Shown: positions 1 through 8,689, counted from the first letter of the stretch. The stretch: 64,000 bases of DNA from Duganella sp. sic0402 (GCF_019219065.1 NZ_JAHUWK010000005.1:124001-188000); one strand, 5' to 3'. A program made the numbers and translations. Notes: a model not told the origin generated them from the sequence alone.

Positions 1-103
1 GCTCGATGTCCTCCCTGGCCACCGGCGTCGGCAAAAAGGCGCGCAGCGAGCGGCGGGTGGTGATGGCGGCATCGACTGCTTGCTGCTCGGGAGTGGACAT
101 CAT
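1..103 (-). CDS. Nitroreductase family protein, N-terminal fragment (partial)
   Basis: Only the first 34 or so codons are inside the window; the rest lies beyond the left edge. The reverse strand begins with two successive ATG codons (101-103 and 98-100) and reads MMSTPEQQAVDAAITTRRSL and onward. The segment AITTRRSLRAF followed by a proline-containing turn is typical of the start of FMN-dependent nitroreductases, where the first arginines contact the FMN phosphate. A purine-rich AAGTGAG lies about 8 bases before the start and overlaps the stop of the DMT transporter gene 10 bases upstream, so the two genes are probably cotranscribed. The substrate cannot be told from this fragment. Confidence 0.65.
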   Translation of the reverse strand, partial: MMSTPEQQAVDAAITTRRSLRAFLPTPVAREDIE

Positions 104-113
104 GCGTTTTCGC

Positions 114-1025
114 TCACTTGGGTTTCTTGACCACGAAGATCACACCGGTCACCGCCAGCGCCATGCCAGCCATGCCGAGGGCGTTGAAAGCTTCGCCAAA
201 CATCAGCCAGGCCATGATAGCGGTAGTCGGCGGCGTCAGATACAACAAACTGGTGACCTGGGTGGCGTCATTTCTGCGGATCAGCGCAAACAGCAGGAAA
301 ATCGCGCAAATCGATACGCCGAATATCGACCACAGCAAGGCACCGATAAAGCGCGGCGTCCACTGCACAGCAGCAAGATCCGGGCCGAGTCCCTCAAACC
401 CGATTGCCAGCGGCAAGACCAGTATGGCCGAGGCAGCGAACTGGATCACCGTCCCCACGCGCAAATCGAATTGCGGGCAATGGTGCTTCTGGTACAGCGT
501 GCCGCAGGTAATACTCAGCAGCGCCAGCACGCACAGTAAAATCGCCGGGACCGACAGGCCCACCAGCTGGATCTTGGCGGCCACGACCAGTGCTACGCCG
601 CCGATACCGAACAGCAGGCCCAGCCATTGGCTTGGACGGACTTTCTCGCCGATCAGCGGCGCGGCAAACGCGGTCAAAATTGGCTGCATGCCCACTATCA
701 GTGCGGACAGGCCCGCCGGCATGCCCTGTTTGATGGCGCACCAGACGCCGATCAGGTAGCCGGCCTGTACCAGCAAACCAGCTACCGCGATGTGGCCGAT
801 CTGGCTCTTTTTCGGCCAAGGTGCTTTCAGCAGCCACACCACCGGCGCCAGCACCGCCAGCACGCCGATAAAGCGCAGCAGGATAAAGGTCAGCGGCGGC
901 GCGTACGGCAGGCCGAACTTGGCGACGATAAAGCCGCTGCTCCACAGCAGCACAAAAAACAGCGGAATCGGCGACAAAAAACTGGCTTGCCGGGCAACTG
1001 GTGCGGCATTTGGCGTCTGAGGCAT
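114..1025 (-). CDS. EamA/DMT-superfamily inner-membrane transporter
   Basis: About 303 residues with ten hydrophobic segments arranged as two EamA repeats of five helices, the usual build of RhaT/YdcZ-type drug/metabolite transporters. The first helix contains LLWSSGFIVAKFGL and each repeat has the glycine-rich loop common in the family (for example GLSALIVGMQPILTAF). The frame stays open to a TTG at 1052, but the ATG at 1025 gives the normal family N-terminus. Neither start has a strong ribosome binding site, so the start is not certain. The gene sits 10 bases ahead of the nitroreductase on the same strand. The substrate is unknown; families of this kind export amino acids, metabolites or toxic compounds. 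Confidence 0.85.
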   Translation of the reverse strand: MPQTPNAAPVARQASFLSPIPLFFVLLWSSGFIVAKFGLPYAPPLTFILLRFIGVLAVLAPVVWLLKAPWPKKSQIGHIAVAGLLVQAGYLIGVWCAIKQGMPAGLSALIVGMQPILTAFAAPLIGEKVRPSQWLGLLFGIGGVALVVAAKIQLVGLSVPAILLCVLALLSITCGTLYQKHHCPQFDLRVGTVIQFAASAILVLPLAIGFEGLGPDLAAVQWTPRFIGALLWSIFGVSICAIFLLFALIRRNDATQVTSLLYLTPPTTAIMAWLMFGEAFNALGMAGMALAVTGVIFVVKKPK

Positions 1026-1186
1026 CGGAATAACTTGTGATCTAAAAGGCAATCGGCGCCGGAAGATGGCAGCGATTCAGGTCTGGCCGAGTCTAACACG
1101 TCAGACAACTTCTCACCGGAGAGCCACTGTTTTCCTCAGAATTTCCCCTGGGAATCTATATCTCCAGCGAAGTGAGGATTCTTTGA

Positions 1187-1195
1187 TGCAACGCA
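1187..1195 (+). promoter_or_regulatory. Phasin operator half 1 (TGCAACGCA)
   Basis: TGCAACGCA at 1187-1195 is the exact reverse complement of TGCGTTGCA at 1244-1252, and the two flank the phasin promoter. TGC/GCA-rich elements are the known type of target for PhaR, the repressor of phasin and PHB genes. Assignment to PhaR is an inference from sequence style and location. Confidence 0.5.
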
Positions 1196-1206
1196 CAAAA
1201 AAGCGC

Positions 1207-1234
1207 TTGACTTAATTTCTGAAGGCCGTAGAAT
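1207..1234 (+). promoter_or_regulatory. Sigma-70-like promoter of the phasin gene
   Basis: TTGACT at 1207-1212 and TAGAAT at 1229-1234 with 16 bases between them, each close to consensus. Transcription would start near 1241, inside or beside the second operator copy, leaving a leader of about 110 bases before the phasin ATG. Confidence 0.75.
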
Positions 1235-1243
1235 TTGGTTTGT

Positions 1244-1252
1244 TGCGTTGCA
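1244..1252 (+). promoter_or_regulatory. Phasin operator half 2 (TGCGTTGCA)
   Basis: Exact inverted copy of the 1187-1195 element, placed at the predicted transcription start. A repressor bound at both copies would cover the promoter, possibly with looping across the 57-base centre-to-centre distance, close to 5.5 helical turns. PhaR is the obvious candidate regulator but is not encoded in this window. Confidence 0.5.
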
Positions 1253-1350
1253 CAATATGTTGTTCGGTCTGAAACGTAGTTTGCCTGTTTCTCACCGACG
1301 GTAGAAACACGAGCAGTAAATTCAATCAACGACTATTTCTGGAGATCTAA

Positions 1351-1911
1351 ATGTTTTCGATTCCTGAGCAATTTTCCAATGCGACCAAAGCTAATTTTGA
1401 AGCGCAATTCGCTATTTTCTCGACCCTGACCAATAAAGCCTTCGAAGGCGTTGAGAAGTTTGTCGACCTGAACCTGACCGCCGCTAAAGCATCGCTGGAA
1501 GAAACTTCGGCAGCGACCAAGCAATTGCTGTCGGCTAAAGATCCACAAGAATTCTTCTCGCTGGCTTCGGCACAAGCCCAACCTAGCGCTGAAAAAACCC
1601 TCGCTTATGGCCGTCACCTGGCAACCATCGCCACCAGCACCGGCGCTGAATTCAGCAAAGCCGCTGAAACCCAAATCGCCGAAACCAACCGCAAAGTTAT
1701 TTCGCTGGTTGATGAAGTCAGCAAAAATGCACCAGCCGGCACCGAAAATGCTGTTGCTCTGTTGAAATCGGCAATCGGCAATGCCACCGCCGGTTACGAG
1801 CAATTCACCAAAACCGCTAAACAAGCAGTTGAATCGATTGAAACCAATCTGAGCTCGGCAGTAAATCAATTCACTACCGCCGCCGCTAAAGCAGCACCAG
1901 CAAAGAAATAA
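1351..1911 (+). CDS. phaP: Phasin family protein (PHB granule-associated)
   Basis: 186 residues, the usual size for betaproteobacterial phasins. Phasins coat polyhydroxybutyrate granules in the cytoplasm and control their number and surface. The N-terminus [20 protein letters not shown] is typical of the phasin_2 type, and the rest is helical, without cysteines, and ends in an Ala/Lys-rich tail ([10 protein letters not shown]). Many hydrophobic residues are spaced for an amphipathic helix. CTGGAG lies about 7 bases before the ATG. Codon use is narrow, as in a highly expressed gene. The gene stands alone with its own strong promoter and terminator. Organisms of this group often have several phasins, so the numbering of this one is open. 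Confidence 0.92.
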   Translation: MFSIPEQFSNATKANFEAQFAIFSTLTNKAFEGVEKFVDLNLTAAKASLEETSAATKQLLSAKDPQEFFSLASAQAQPSAEKTLAYGRHLATIATSTGAEFSKAAETQIAETNRKVISLVDEVSKNAPAGTENAVALLKSAIGNATAGYEQFTKTAKQAVESIETNLSSAVNQFTTAAAKAAPAKK

Positions 1912-1922
1912 GTAATTAAAGA

Positions 1923-1950
1923 ATATCCGGCACGGTAGGGTGCCGGATAT
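1923..1950 (+). other. Inverted repeat after phasin gene
   Basis: ATATCCGGCAC (1923-1933) and GTGCCGGATAT (1940-1950) form a perfect 11-bp hairpin 12 bases after the stop codon and just before the main terminator. It probably stabilises the 3' end of an abundant mRNA. Confidence 0.6.
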
Positions 1951-1955
1951 CTTCT

Positions 1956-1987
1956 AAAAAAGCCCCGGTTAATCCGGGGCTTTTTTT
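1956..1987 (+). terminator. Rho-independent terminator of phasin gene
   Basis: AGCCCCGG (1961-1968) and CCGGGGCT (1974-1981) form a perfect 8-bp stem with a 5-base loop, flanked by A and T runs, so it could also work from the reverse strand. Confidence 0.88.
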
Positions 1988-2099
1988 ATACCGAAACAAA
2001 AGCGTCTGACCCAGTGGGGTGCGGGTTTGCGGGGAAAGTCACTCCCTCCACACCAGAAAACGGCGTGAACGCGCTAATTTTTAGCTTAGGGAGGCTAAT

Positions 2100-2132
2100 A
2101 AAAAAGCCGCACAGCTTGCGCTGGCGGCTTGG
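2100..2132 (-). terminator. Terminator of the liv operon
   Basis: On the reverse strand AAGCCGCCAGC, GCAA loop, GCTGTGCGGCTT, then a T run: an 11-pair stem with one bulge, beginning about 20 bases after the livF stop. The gap 1988-2099 between the two terminators shows no gene. Confidence 0.8.
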
Positions 2133-2150
2133 TGCGTGTGGCGGAGCGTC

Positions 2151-2873
2151 TTACTCGCCGAGGTAAGCAGCTTTGACGCGGGGGTCGTCCAGCATATCGC
2201 TGGCGGCACCGGTCATGGTGATGCTGCCGGAGTCCATGACATAACCACGGTGCGCGGCTTGCAGCGCGAGTTTCGCATTCTGCTCTACCAGCAAAATGGT
2301 AATCCCCTCTTTCGATACATTACGAATCACCTCGAAAATCTTTTCCACCATAATCGGCGATAAACCCATCGATGGCTCATCCAGCAATAATAGTTTTGGA
2401 TGCGACATTAACGCACGCGCCATGGCCAGCATTTGCTGTTCACCACCAGATAAAGTACCGGCCAATTGCTGCGCACGTTCTTTTAATCGCGGGAACACAT
2501 CAAACCATTTGGCAATATCGGATTCAATCCCGGCTTTATCATTGCGAGTATATGCACCCATCATCAGATTCTCGTGAATCGACATACGGGTAAATACACC
2601 GCGGCCTTCCGGCACCATCGCCAGTTTCTTTTCAACCAAATGGAAAGATTTACTGCCTTTCAGGGATTCGCCCTGATAGGTAATCGTACCTTCGACTTTG
2701 CATGGCGGTAAAGTGCCGGTAATCGCTTTCAGCGTGGTGGTTTTACCGGCGCCATTGGCGCCAATCAAAGCAATTAATTCACCTTGATTTACTTCGAGAT
2801 CGATACCCTTGACGGCTTTAATGCCACCGTATGCGACTTTCAGTCCCGATACTTTTAGAACATTGTCGCTCAT
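2151..2873 (-). CDS. livF: Branched-chain amino acid ABC transporter, ATP-binding protein LivF
   Basis: 240 residues, the normal LivF length. Hydrolyses ATP on the cytoplasmic face of the LivHM channel to power uptake of leucine, isoleucine, valine or related amino acids. Walker A is GANGAGKTT (about residues 38-46), the ABC signature is LSGGEQQMLAMARAL and Walker B is LLLLDEPSMGL, followed by the switch histidine region. Its ATG overlaps the livG stop by one base (TAATG), indicating translational coupling. It is the last gene of livHMGF. The exact amino acid specificity is set by the binding protein, which is not in this operon. Confidence 0.95.
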   Translation of the reverse strand: MSDNVLKVSGLKVAYGGIKAVKGIDLEVNQGELIALIGANGAGKTTTLKAITGTLPPCKVEGTITYQGESLKGSKSFHLVEKKLAMVPEGRGVFTRMSIHENLMMGAYTRNDKAGIESDIAKWFDVFPRLKERAQQLAGTLSGGEQQMLAMARALMSHPKLLLLDEPSMGLSPIMVEKIFEVIRNVSKEGITILLVEQNAKLALQAAHRGYVMDSGSITMTGAASDMLDDPRVKAAYLGE

Positions 2874-3643
2874 TAGTGCGATCCTCCCAGGTAGGCGTCA
2901 ATCACCGCCTGATTACTTTGTATTTCCGCCGGCAAGCCTTCGGCAATTGGTTTGCCGTATTCCAGCACCATCAGCCGGTCGCACAAGCTCATCATCATCT
3001 TGACATCGTGTTCAATCAGCAACACCGTCTTGCCCTGCTCTTTGATCTTGATCAACAGTTCGCGCAGTGCCAGTTTCTCGGTGGCGTTCATGCCGGCCGC
3101 CGGTTCGTCCAGCGCCAGCAGTTGCGGATCGGTCGCCAGCGCCCTGGCGATCTCCAGACGGCGCTGGTCGCCGTAGGACAGGAATTTGGAGGTACGGTTG
3201 GCAAACTTGCCGATGCCGACGAAATCCAGCAACTCCTGCGCGCGCTGGCGGATGTCCGCCTCTTCCTGGCGCGCCGCCTTGTGGCGGAAAATGGCGCCAA
3301 ACACGCCCTGCTTGGAACGCACATGGCGCCCCACCATGACGTTTTCCAGCGCCGTCATCTCGCCGAACAGGCGGATGTTCTGGAAGGTACGGGCGATGCC
3401 CGCCTTGGCGACCTCATGCGGCGCCGACGGGGAATACGGCTTGCCAGCCAGTTCAAAGGTGCCGGTATCCGGCTGGTACAAGCCGGTAATCACGTTAAAG
3501 AAAGTGGTCTTGCCGGCGCCATTCGGGCCGATCAGGCCATAAATCTGGCCTTGCATGATCTTGATGCCAACATCGGTCAGCGCCTGCAAGCCGCCGAAAC
3601 GCTTGTTGACGCCGGCGATCTGGAGAATTACCTGTTCAGTCAT
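2873..3643 (-). CDS. livG: Branched-chain amino acid ABC transporter, ATP-binding protein LivG
   Basis: 256 residues. Second ATPase of the Liv heterodimer. Walker A GPNGAGKTTFFNVITG lies near residue 38. The signature is the LivG-type LSYGDQRRLEIARAL rather than LSGGQ, and Walker B is LLALDEPAAGMN. The C-terminus has the LivG tail with VIDAYLGG. It starts 13 bases after livM and overlaps livF by one base, so the pair is made together. The LSYGDQ signature and the AGMN after Walker B separate LivG from LivF with confidence. Confidence 0.95.
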   Translation of the reverse strand: MTEQVILQIAGVNKRFGGLQALTDVGIKIMQGQIYGLIGPNGAGKTTFFNVITGLYQPDTGTFELAGKPYSPSAPHEVAKAGIARTFQNIRLFGEMTALENVMVGRHVRSKQGVFGAIFRHKAARQEEADIRQRAQELLDFVGIGKFANRTSKFLSYGDQRRLEIARALATDPQLLALDEPAAGMNATEKLALRELLIKIKEQGKTVLLIEHDVKMMMSLCDRLMVLEYGKPIAEGLPAEIQSNQAVIDAYLGGSH

Positions 3644-3656
3644 TGTTATCTCTTCC

Positions 3657-4874
3657 TCACGCCGCCATCACGCCCGTCGATTGATTCTTGCTATCGGAAT
3701 CGCCATCGGGGCGATCCTCATGCTTGGGTGCGGGCCACAAGCCGGCCGGACGGTTCAGCATGATCAGCACCATGGCCAGGCCGTACAGCAACTGGCGCAG
3801 CACTTCCGCTTCGATCAGCACATGGCCGAACAATTTCTCCTGCAGCGGCTCAACCACATGGCGCAGGATTTCCGGCAAGGCCGCGAGCAGCGCGCCGCCC
3901 ATGATCACCCCAGGAATATGGCCGATACCGCCCAGTACCACCATGGCCAGCACCGCGATTGACTCGGTCAGCGAGAACGATTCCGGCGACACAAAGCCCT
4001 GGAAGGAGCCGAACATCGCGCCGGCCACACCGCCGAACGAGGCGCCCATCGAGAATGCCAGCAGCTTGACGTTGCGGGTATTGATGCCCATCGCCTTGGC
4101 GGCAATCTCATCCTCGCGGATCGCCACCCAGGCACGGCCCAGGCGCGAATGCTGCAAGCGCGAGGTCACAAACACCACCGCCACGCACAGGAACAGGAAC
4201 AGGAAGTAGTAGGCATTTACCGAAGGCATGCCATAGCCGCCGATAAACACGGTCGCGCGCGAGCCCGCCTCCCCCGCCAGGTTTACGCCAAACACCCTGA
4301 TCGGATCGATCATATTGATGCCCTGCGGGCCGTTGGTGAAGTTGATCGGCTCGTTCAGATTGTTCATGAAGATGCGGATGATCTCGCCGAAGCCCAGCGT
4401 CACGATCGCCAGATAATCGCCGCGCAGCTTCAGCGTCGGCGCGCCCAGCACCGCGCCGCACAGTGCAGCTACCGCAGCCGCCAGCGGCACAATCACCCAT
4501 ACCGACAGGTGGATGCCGTTCTGCTGGATCTCCGGGCCGAGAATCGCGATCAGCGTTTCACCCAGCGCCGGATACTGGTAAATAATCGATTCCAGCAAGG
4601 TCGCAAATTGCGGCGACGCCAGCAGGCCGACCAGGTAGGCGCCTACCGCGTAGAACGCGATATAACCGAGGTCCAGCAGGCCGGCAAAGCCGACCACGAT
4701 ATTCAGGCCCAGCGCCAGCATGATGTACAGCAGCGCCATGTCGGCGATACGTACCCACGAGTTGCCGTAGTTCTGCGCGAAGAACGGGAACGCCACCAGC
4801 AGCGCAGTCAGCAAAACCATGCTGACATAGGCCTGGCGCGGATTGCGCTTGAAGTCGAAGCTCATCAAAGTCAT
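3657..4874 (-). CDS. livM: Branched-chain amino acid ABC transporter, permease LivM
   Basis: 405 residues with about ten membrane segments; inner-membrane half of the translocation channel, pairing with LivH. The family EAA-like loop is present (REDEIAAKAMGINTRNVKLLAF), as is the conserved NIVVGFAGLLDLGY near residue 60. The protein is longer than typical LivM (about 330-360) because of a loop of roughly 40 residues after LASPQFATLLESI and a hydrophilic C-terminal tail rich in Asp/Lys/Ser after NRPAGLWPAPKHE. AAGGAG lies about 9 bases before the ATG at 4874; a second ATG at 4865 is less well placed. It follows livH by 12 bases. Confidence 0.93.
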   Translation of the reverse strand: MTLMSFDFKRNPRQAYVSMVLLTALLVAFPFFAQNYGNSWVRIADMALLYIMLALGLNIVVGFAGLLDLGYIAFYAVGAYLVGLLASPQFATLLESIIYQYPALGETLIAILGPEIQQNGIHLSVWVIVPLAAAVAALCGAVLGAPTLKLRGDYLAIVTLGFGEIIRIFMNNLNEPINFTNGPQGINMIDPIRVFGVNLAGEAGSRATVFIGGYGMPSVNAYYFLFLFLCVAVVFVTSRLQHSRLGRAWVAIREDEIAAKAMGINTRNVKLLAFSMGASFGGVAGAMFGSFQGFVSPESFSLTESIAVLAMVVLGGIGHIPGVIMGGALLAALPEILRHVVEPLQEKLFGHVLIEAEVLRQLLYGLAMVLIMLNRPAGLWPAPKHEDRPDGDSDSKNQSTGVMAA

Positions 4875-4886
4875 CTTGGTCGCTCC

Positions 4887-5816
4887 TTAAGCCCGGTCCG
4901 CCACGCGCTCGCCCATGATGCCGGACGGACGCACCGTGAGCACCAGGATCAGCACCACAAACGCAAAGATGTCCTGATAGTGGCTGCCCAGGAAGCCGCC
5001 GGTCAGGTCGCCGATATAGCCGGCGCCCAGGCTTTCAATAATCCCCAGCGCGATACCGCCGATCATGGCGCCATAAATATTGCCGATGCCGCCCAGCACG
5101 GCCGCGCAGAATGCTTTCAGGCCGGGCAGGAAGCCCATCGAGAACTGGATCGACGCATAATTCGCTCCCCACATCACGCCAGCCACCGCCGCCAGCGCCG
5201 CGCCCAGCGCGAAGGTGGCGATGATGACCTTGTTGGAATCGACGCCCATCAGGCCGGCGACGCGTGGATTCTCCGCCGTGGCGCGCATGGCGCGGCCCAT
5301 CTTGGTTTTTTCCACCAGCAGCACCAGGCCTGCCATCGACACCAGCGCCAGCGCCAGCAGCAGGATCTGGGTCGGCGTGATCACCGCGCCGCCAATCAGG
5401 ATCGGATCGCTCGGCAGCATCTGCGGGAATGGCAGCGGGTTGCGGCCCCAGATCATCATCGCAAACGTGTTCAGCAGGGTCGACACGCCGATCGCGGTGA
5501 TCAGCGGCGCCAGCCGTGGCGCATTGCGCAGACGGCGGTAAGCCACGCGCTCGATGATGATGTTGACGATCATACAGACTGGAATCGCACCGCCGATGGC
5601 AATCGCCAATTTAACGGCGCCCGGCAGGTCCGGGAAATGCGTGTTGAGGATGTTGAGGATAGTCAAGCCGGTCATCGCACCGATCATCAGCACGTCGCCG
5701 TGGGCGAAGTTGATCAGATTCAGAACGCCATACACCATGGTGTAGCCGAGCGCGACCAGTGCGTACATGCTGCCTAGCACTAGCCCGTTAATAATTTGTT
5801 GGATAAACGTATCCAT
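4887..5816 (-). CDS. livH: Branched-chain amino acid ABC transporter, permease LivH
   Basis: 309 residues, first gene of the operon. The other half of the inner-membrane channel. The N-terminus MDTFIQQIINGLVLGSMYAL and the segment LINFAHGDVLMIGAM are hallmark LivH sequences, and the cytoplasmic ATPase-contact loop reads GRAMRATAENPRVAGLMGV. Eight to nine hydrophobic segments. AAAGGCAACG precedes the ATG. The 247-base region upstream (5817-6063) must hold the operon promoter, but no convincing -35/-10 pair was found there. Confidence 0.94.
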   Translation of the reverse strand: MDTFIQQIINGLVLGSMYALVALGYTMVYGVLNLINFAHGDVLMIGAMTGLTILNILNTHFPDLPGAVKLAIAIGGAIPVCMIVNIIIERVAYRRLRNAPRLAPLITAIGVSTLLNTFAMMIWGRNPLPFPQMLPSDPILIGGAVITPTQILLLALALVSMAGLVLLVEKTKMGRAMRATAENPRVAGLMGVDSNKVIIATFALGAALAAVAGVMWGANYASIQFSMGFLPGLKAFCAAVLGGIGNIYGAMIGGIALGIIESLGAGYIGDLTGGFLGSHYQDIFAFVVLILVLTVRPSGIMGERVADRA

Positions 5817-6063
5817 CGTTGCCTTTACCTTTGTTATGCGTGGTCATGTAACAAAAACGGCACCCGGGTGTCCCCGTAGTGCCGCCGTTGACTACACAAT
5901 CACGTTGCAAGTTTCGTGCCTGATCGGTGTCTCCATCGCCCCAGTTTATTAAGCTGAAACGACAACTTTTTAGAGCGAGGCAAATAATAACGAACATTCC
6001 GAAAAACTAATGCCGGAATAACGCTAACGGAGCTAAATTATATTCCGCCCCGAGGCAAATGGA

Positions 6064-7029
6064 TTAGATTGCGCCCTCGATTGGTGCAGTTTTTTGTATC
6101 CCATCCAGACCTTTCGGCAGCGGGAAGGTGACCGCCTCCTGTACGCCGTCCAGCGGACGCACGCTGCGCACGCCCAGTTCCTTCAGGCGATCGATGACAG
6201 CCTGCACCAGCACTTCCGGCGCCGACGCGCCGGCGGTGACGCCGACCCGCAGCTTGCCATCCAGCCACTCCGGCTTGATCTGCGTGGCGTTGTCGACCAT
6301 ATAAGCGGGCGTCCCCTTCTTCTCCGCCACTTCGCGCAGGCGGTTGGAGTTGGAACTGTTCGGGCTACCGACCACGATCACCACTTCCACCTGCGGCGCC
6401 ATAAACTTGACAGCTTCCTGGCGGTTGGTGGTGGCGTAGCAGATGTCGCCCTTCTTCGGCTCGATAATCGCCGGGTAGCGGGCTTTCAGCGCGGTGATGA
6501 TGTCGGCGGTATCGTCCACCGACAGCGTGGTCTGCGACACATAGGCCAGTTGATCCGGCTTGGTGACCTGCAGCTTGGCCACGTCTTCCACGGTTTCCAC
6601 CAGATACATGCCTTCGTCGGTCTGGCCCATGGTGCCCTCGACTTCCGGGTGGCCATCGTGGCCAATCATGATGATCTCACAGCCCTGCTTGCGCATCTTG
6701 GCCACTTCCACGTGCACCTTGGTGACCAGCGGACAGGTGGCGTCAAAGATGCTGAAGCCGCGCTCGTCGGCCTCGGCACGCACTGCCTTCGACACGCCGT
6801 GTGCCGAGAACACCAATGTATTGCCGGGCGGGACTTCGCTGAGCTCTTCGATAAAGATCGCGCCCTTGGCGCGCAGGTCCGCCACCACATAGGCGTTGTG
6901 GACGATTTCGTGGCGCACATAGATCGGCGCGCCAAACTGCTGCAACGCGCGCTCGACGATTTCGATGGCGCGGTCGACGCCGGCGCAAAAGCCGCGCGGC
7001 TGGGCCAACAGGAGTTCTTTATCGCTCAT
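6064..7029 (-). CDS. ispH: 4-hydroxy-3-methylbut-2-enyl diphosphate reductase IspH
   Basis: 321 residues. Last step of the MEP isoprenoid pathway: reduces HMBPP to IPP and DMAPP with a [4Fe-4S] cluster. The three cluster cysteines are C15 ([11 protein letters not shown]), C99 (FDATCPLV) and C196 ([12 protein letters not shown]). The substrate-binding histidines H41, H77 and H126, the catalytic glutamate E128 (GHPEVEGT) and the [10 protein letters not shown] loop at 221-230 are all present. It follows the FKBP gene by 7 bases, the common slpA/fkpB-ispH pairing of proteobacteria. Confidence 0.97.
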   Translation of the reverse strand: MSDKELLLAQPRGFCAGVDRAIEIVERALQQFGAPIYVRHEIVHNAYVVADLRAKGAIFIEELSEVPPGNTLVFSAHGVSKAVRAEADERGFSIFDATCPLVTKVHVEVAKMRKQGCEIIMIGHDGHPEVEGTMGQTDEGMYLVETVEDVAKLQVTKPDQLAYVSQTTLSVDDTADIITALKARYPAIIEPKKGDICYATTNRQEAVKFMAPQVEVVIVVGSPNSSNSNRLREVAEKKGTPAYMVDNATQIKPEWLDGKLRVGVTAGASAPEVLVQAVIDRLKELGVRSVRPLDGVQEAVTFPLPKGLDGIQKTAPIEGAI

Positions 7030-7036
7030 GCAATCC

Positions 7037-7489
7037 TCACAGCACGGAGATCAGTTGGACTTCAAACTTCAGCGGCTGGCCGGCCAGCGGGTGGTTGAAA
7101 TCGAAGAGACAGGTTTCATCGCCCAGCTCGCGCAGGATGCCGGCAAAGCGGCCACCGCCCGGCGCGGCGAAATCGACCAGGTCGCCAATCTTGTAATCGG
7201 CGTCCGGCGCCGAATTCTGGTCCAGCGTAGCACGGCTGACCTGGCGGATCAGCTCAGGGTTGCGTGGCCCAAAGCCGACACCCGGCTCCAGGTCGAAAGT
7301 CTTGTGCGTGCCTTCCGGCAGGCCGATCAGCAATTCTTCCAGCACCGGCGCCAGCTGGCCCTGGCCCATCAGCAGTGTGGCCGGCGTGGTGGCAAAGGTG
7401 GTGACAATATCGTTGCCATCCAGCGAGGCCAGACGGTAATTCAGGGTGAGATACGACGATGCGGTGACAACAGGTTGCTCGTTAGACAT
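7037..7489 (-). CDS. slpA: FKBP-type peptidyl-prolyl cis-trans isomerase, SlpA-like
   Basis: 150 residues. Cytoplasmic prolyl isomerase/chaperone of the SlyD/SlpA group. The start of the FKBP fold ([20 protein letters not shown]) is followed by [22 protein letters not shown], and the inserted flap ends with [19 protein letters not shown], the FNHPLAG motif being typical of SlpA and SlyD. There is no His-rich metal-binding tail, which argues for SlpA over SlyD. It directly precedes ispH, as in Escherichia coli and many betaproteobacteria. Confidence 0.92.
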   Translation of the reverse strand: MSNEQPVVTASSYLTLNYRLASLDGNDIVTTFATTPATLLMGQGQLAPVLEELLIGLPEGTHKTFDLEPGVGFGPRNPELIRQVSRATLDQNSAPDADYKIGDLVDFAAPGGGRFAGILRELGDETCLFDFNHPLAGQPLKFEVQLISVL

Positions 7490-7601
7490 GACTTAAGCTT
7501 CGTTGGACAGAGAAAGCCCATATTGTAAGCCACCTTTGATCCTCCTCGCCTTCTCCGCTTGCGGCTAAGGCAAAGTAAATGCAGATTAAAGGGAGATCAT
7601 C

Positions 7602-8276
7602 ATGGCAATCATGGACTGGCCGCAGGAAAAACGCCCGCGCGAGCGCTTGATACGGGAAGGCGCGCAGGCGCTGTCGGAAGCGGAATTGCTGGCAATTTTT
7701 CTCCGCACCGGCGTGCATGGCAAGGACGCGGTGCAGCTGGGGCACGAGATGATGCACCATTTTGGTTCACTGCAAAAACTGTTTGCCGCCAGCCTGAACG
7801 AATTCGCCGAGGTCAAAGGCCTGGGGCCGGCCAAATACACCCAGCTACAGGCGGTGATGGAGCTGGCGCGCCGCGCGATGCTGGAGGAAGTCACCACCGG
7901 CTCCATGCTCAACTCGCCGCGCGCGGTGAAGGAATACCTGCGTACCACGTTTGCAGGCAAGCCTTTCGAATCCTTCCATGTACTGTTCCTGGATGTGAAA
8001 AACCGCCTGATCGATGCCAAGGAAATGTTCAGGGGCACGTTGACCCATACGGCCGTGTATCCGCGCGAGGTGATCAAGGAGGCACTGGCGCGCAATGCCG
8101 CCAGCGTGATGCTGGCGCATAACCACCCGTCCGGCACGCCGGAGCCCAGCGAGTCCGACATGCTGCTGACGCGCGCATTGATGCAGGCGCTGGCGCTGGT
8201 GGATATCCGCATTCTCGATCATTTTGTCGTCGCCGGACATCAGGTGCATTCCTTTGCCGAGCATGGACAACTGTAG
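7602..8276 (+). CDS. radC: RadC family JAB/MPN-domain protein
   Basis: 224 residues, full family length. The N-terminal helix-hairpin-helix-like region (residues 20-80, with FAEVKGLGPAKYTQLQ) is followed by a JAMM metalloprotease-like domain with metal ligands H173 and H175 (LAHNHPSG) and D186 (SESD). Once linked to DNA repair, the real function of RadC is still unresolved. GGGAG sits about 7 bases before the ATG. It is divergent from the FKBP-ispH pair and lies just ahead of rpmB, a long-conserved neighbourhood. Confidence 0.94.
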   Translation: MAIMDWPQEKRPRERLIREGAQALSEAELLAIFLRTGVHGKDAVQLGHEMMHHFGSLQKLFAASLNEFAEVKGLGPAKYTQLQAVMELARRAMLEEVTTGSMLNSPRAVKEYLRTTFAGKPFESFHVLFLDVKNRLIDAKEMFRGTLTHTAVYPREVIKEALARNAASVMLAHNHPSGTPEPSESDMLLTRALMQALALVDIRILDHFVVAGHQVHSFAEHGQL

Positions 8277-8366
8277 TTTACCCCTATGCGCTCAAGGGTT
8301 TACGAACGAACTCACAATTGTTAAATTATTCCACAATATCATGACACAATTGTTTTTCGTAAGTGA

Positions 8367-8395
8367 TTGAAAAACCTGATTTTTTTGGATATACT
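8367..8395 (+). promoter_or_regulatory. Promoter of rpmB-rpmG
   Basis: TTGAAA (8367-8372), 17 bases, TATACT (8390-8395). The spacer is T-rich. Fits a strong sigma-70 promoter for ribosomal protein genes, with a start near 8402 and a leader of about 35 bases. Confidence 0.85.
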
Positions 8396-8436
8396 CTTGT
8401 TTTTCCAATTTTGGAATGTCTTTTAAGGAGTGCGTT

Positions 8437-8673
8437 ATGGCACGTGTTTGCCAAGTTACTGGGAAGAAGCCGATGGTCGGCAACAATGTTTCCCACGCAA
8501 ACAACAAAACCAAACGTCGTTTCCTGCCTAACCTGCAGAACCGTCGTATTTTTGTTGAATCTGAAAACCGCTGGGTCTCCCTGCGTCTGTCCAACGCTGG
8601 TCTGCGTGTAATCGACAAGGTCGGCATCGATGCCGTTCTGGCCGACATGCGCGCCCGTGGCGAAAAAGTCTAA
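8437..8673 (+). CDS. rpmB: 50S ribosomal protein bL28
   Basis: 78 residues starting [20 protein letters not shown], the classical bL28 N-terminus, with the [10 protein letters not shown] segment and a C-terminal [12 protein letters not shown]. Component of the large ribosomal subunit. An in-frame ATG at 8416 exists, but TTAAGGAG lies 6 bases before 8437 and the family starts at MARVC, which fixes the start. Forms a two-gene operon with rpmG, 16 bases downstream. Confidence 0.97.
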   Translation: MARVCQVTGKKPMVGNNVSHANNKTKRRFLPNLQNRRIFVESENRWVSLRLSNAGLRVIDKVGIDAVLADMRARGEKV

Positions 8674-8689
8674 TTAGGGAGCTATCACC

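Larger units (their letters stand above)
1026..1350. other. Intergenic region with phasin control elements
   Basis: A 325-base gap between the divergent transporter and phasin genes. The right half holds a sigma-70-like promoter and two identical inverted 9-mers, listed separately. The left half (about 1030-1180) shows no gene or clear repeat. Confidence 0.7.
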
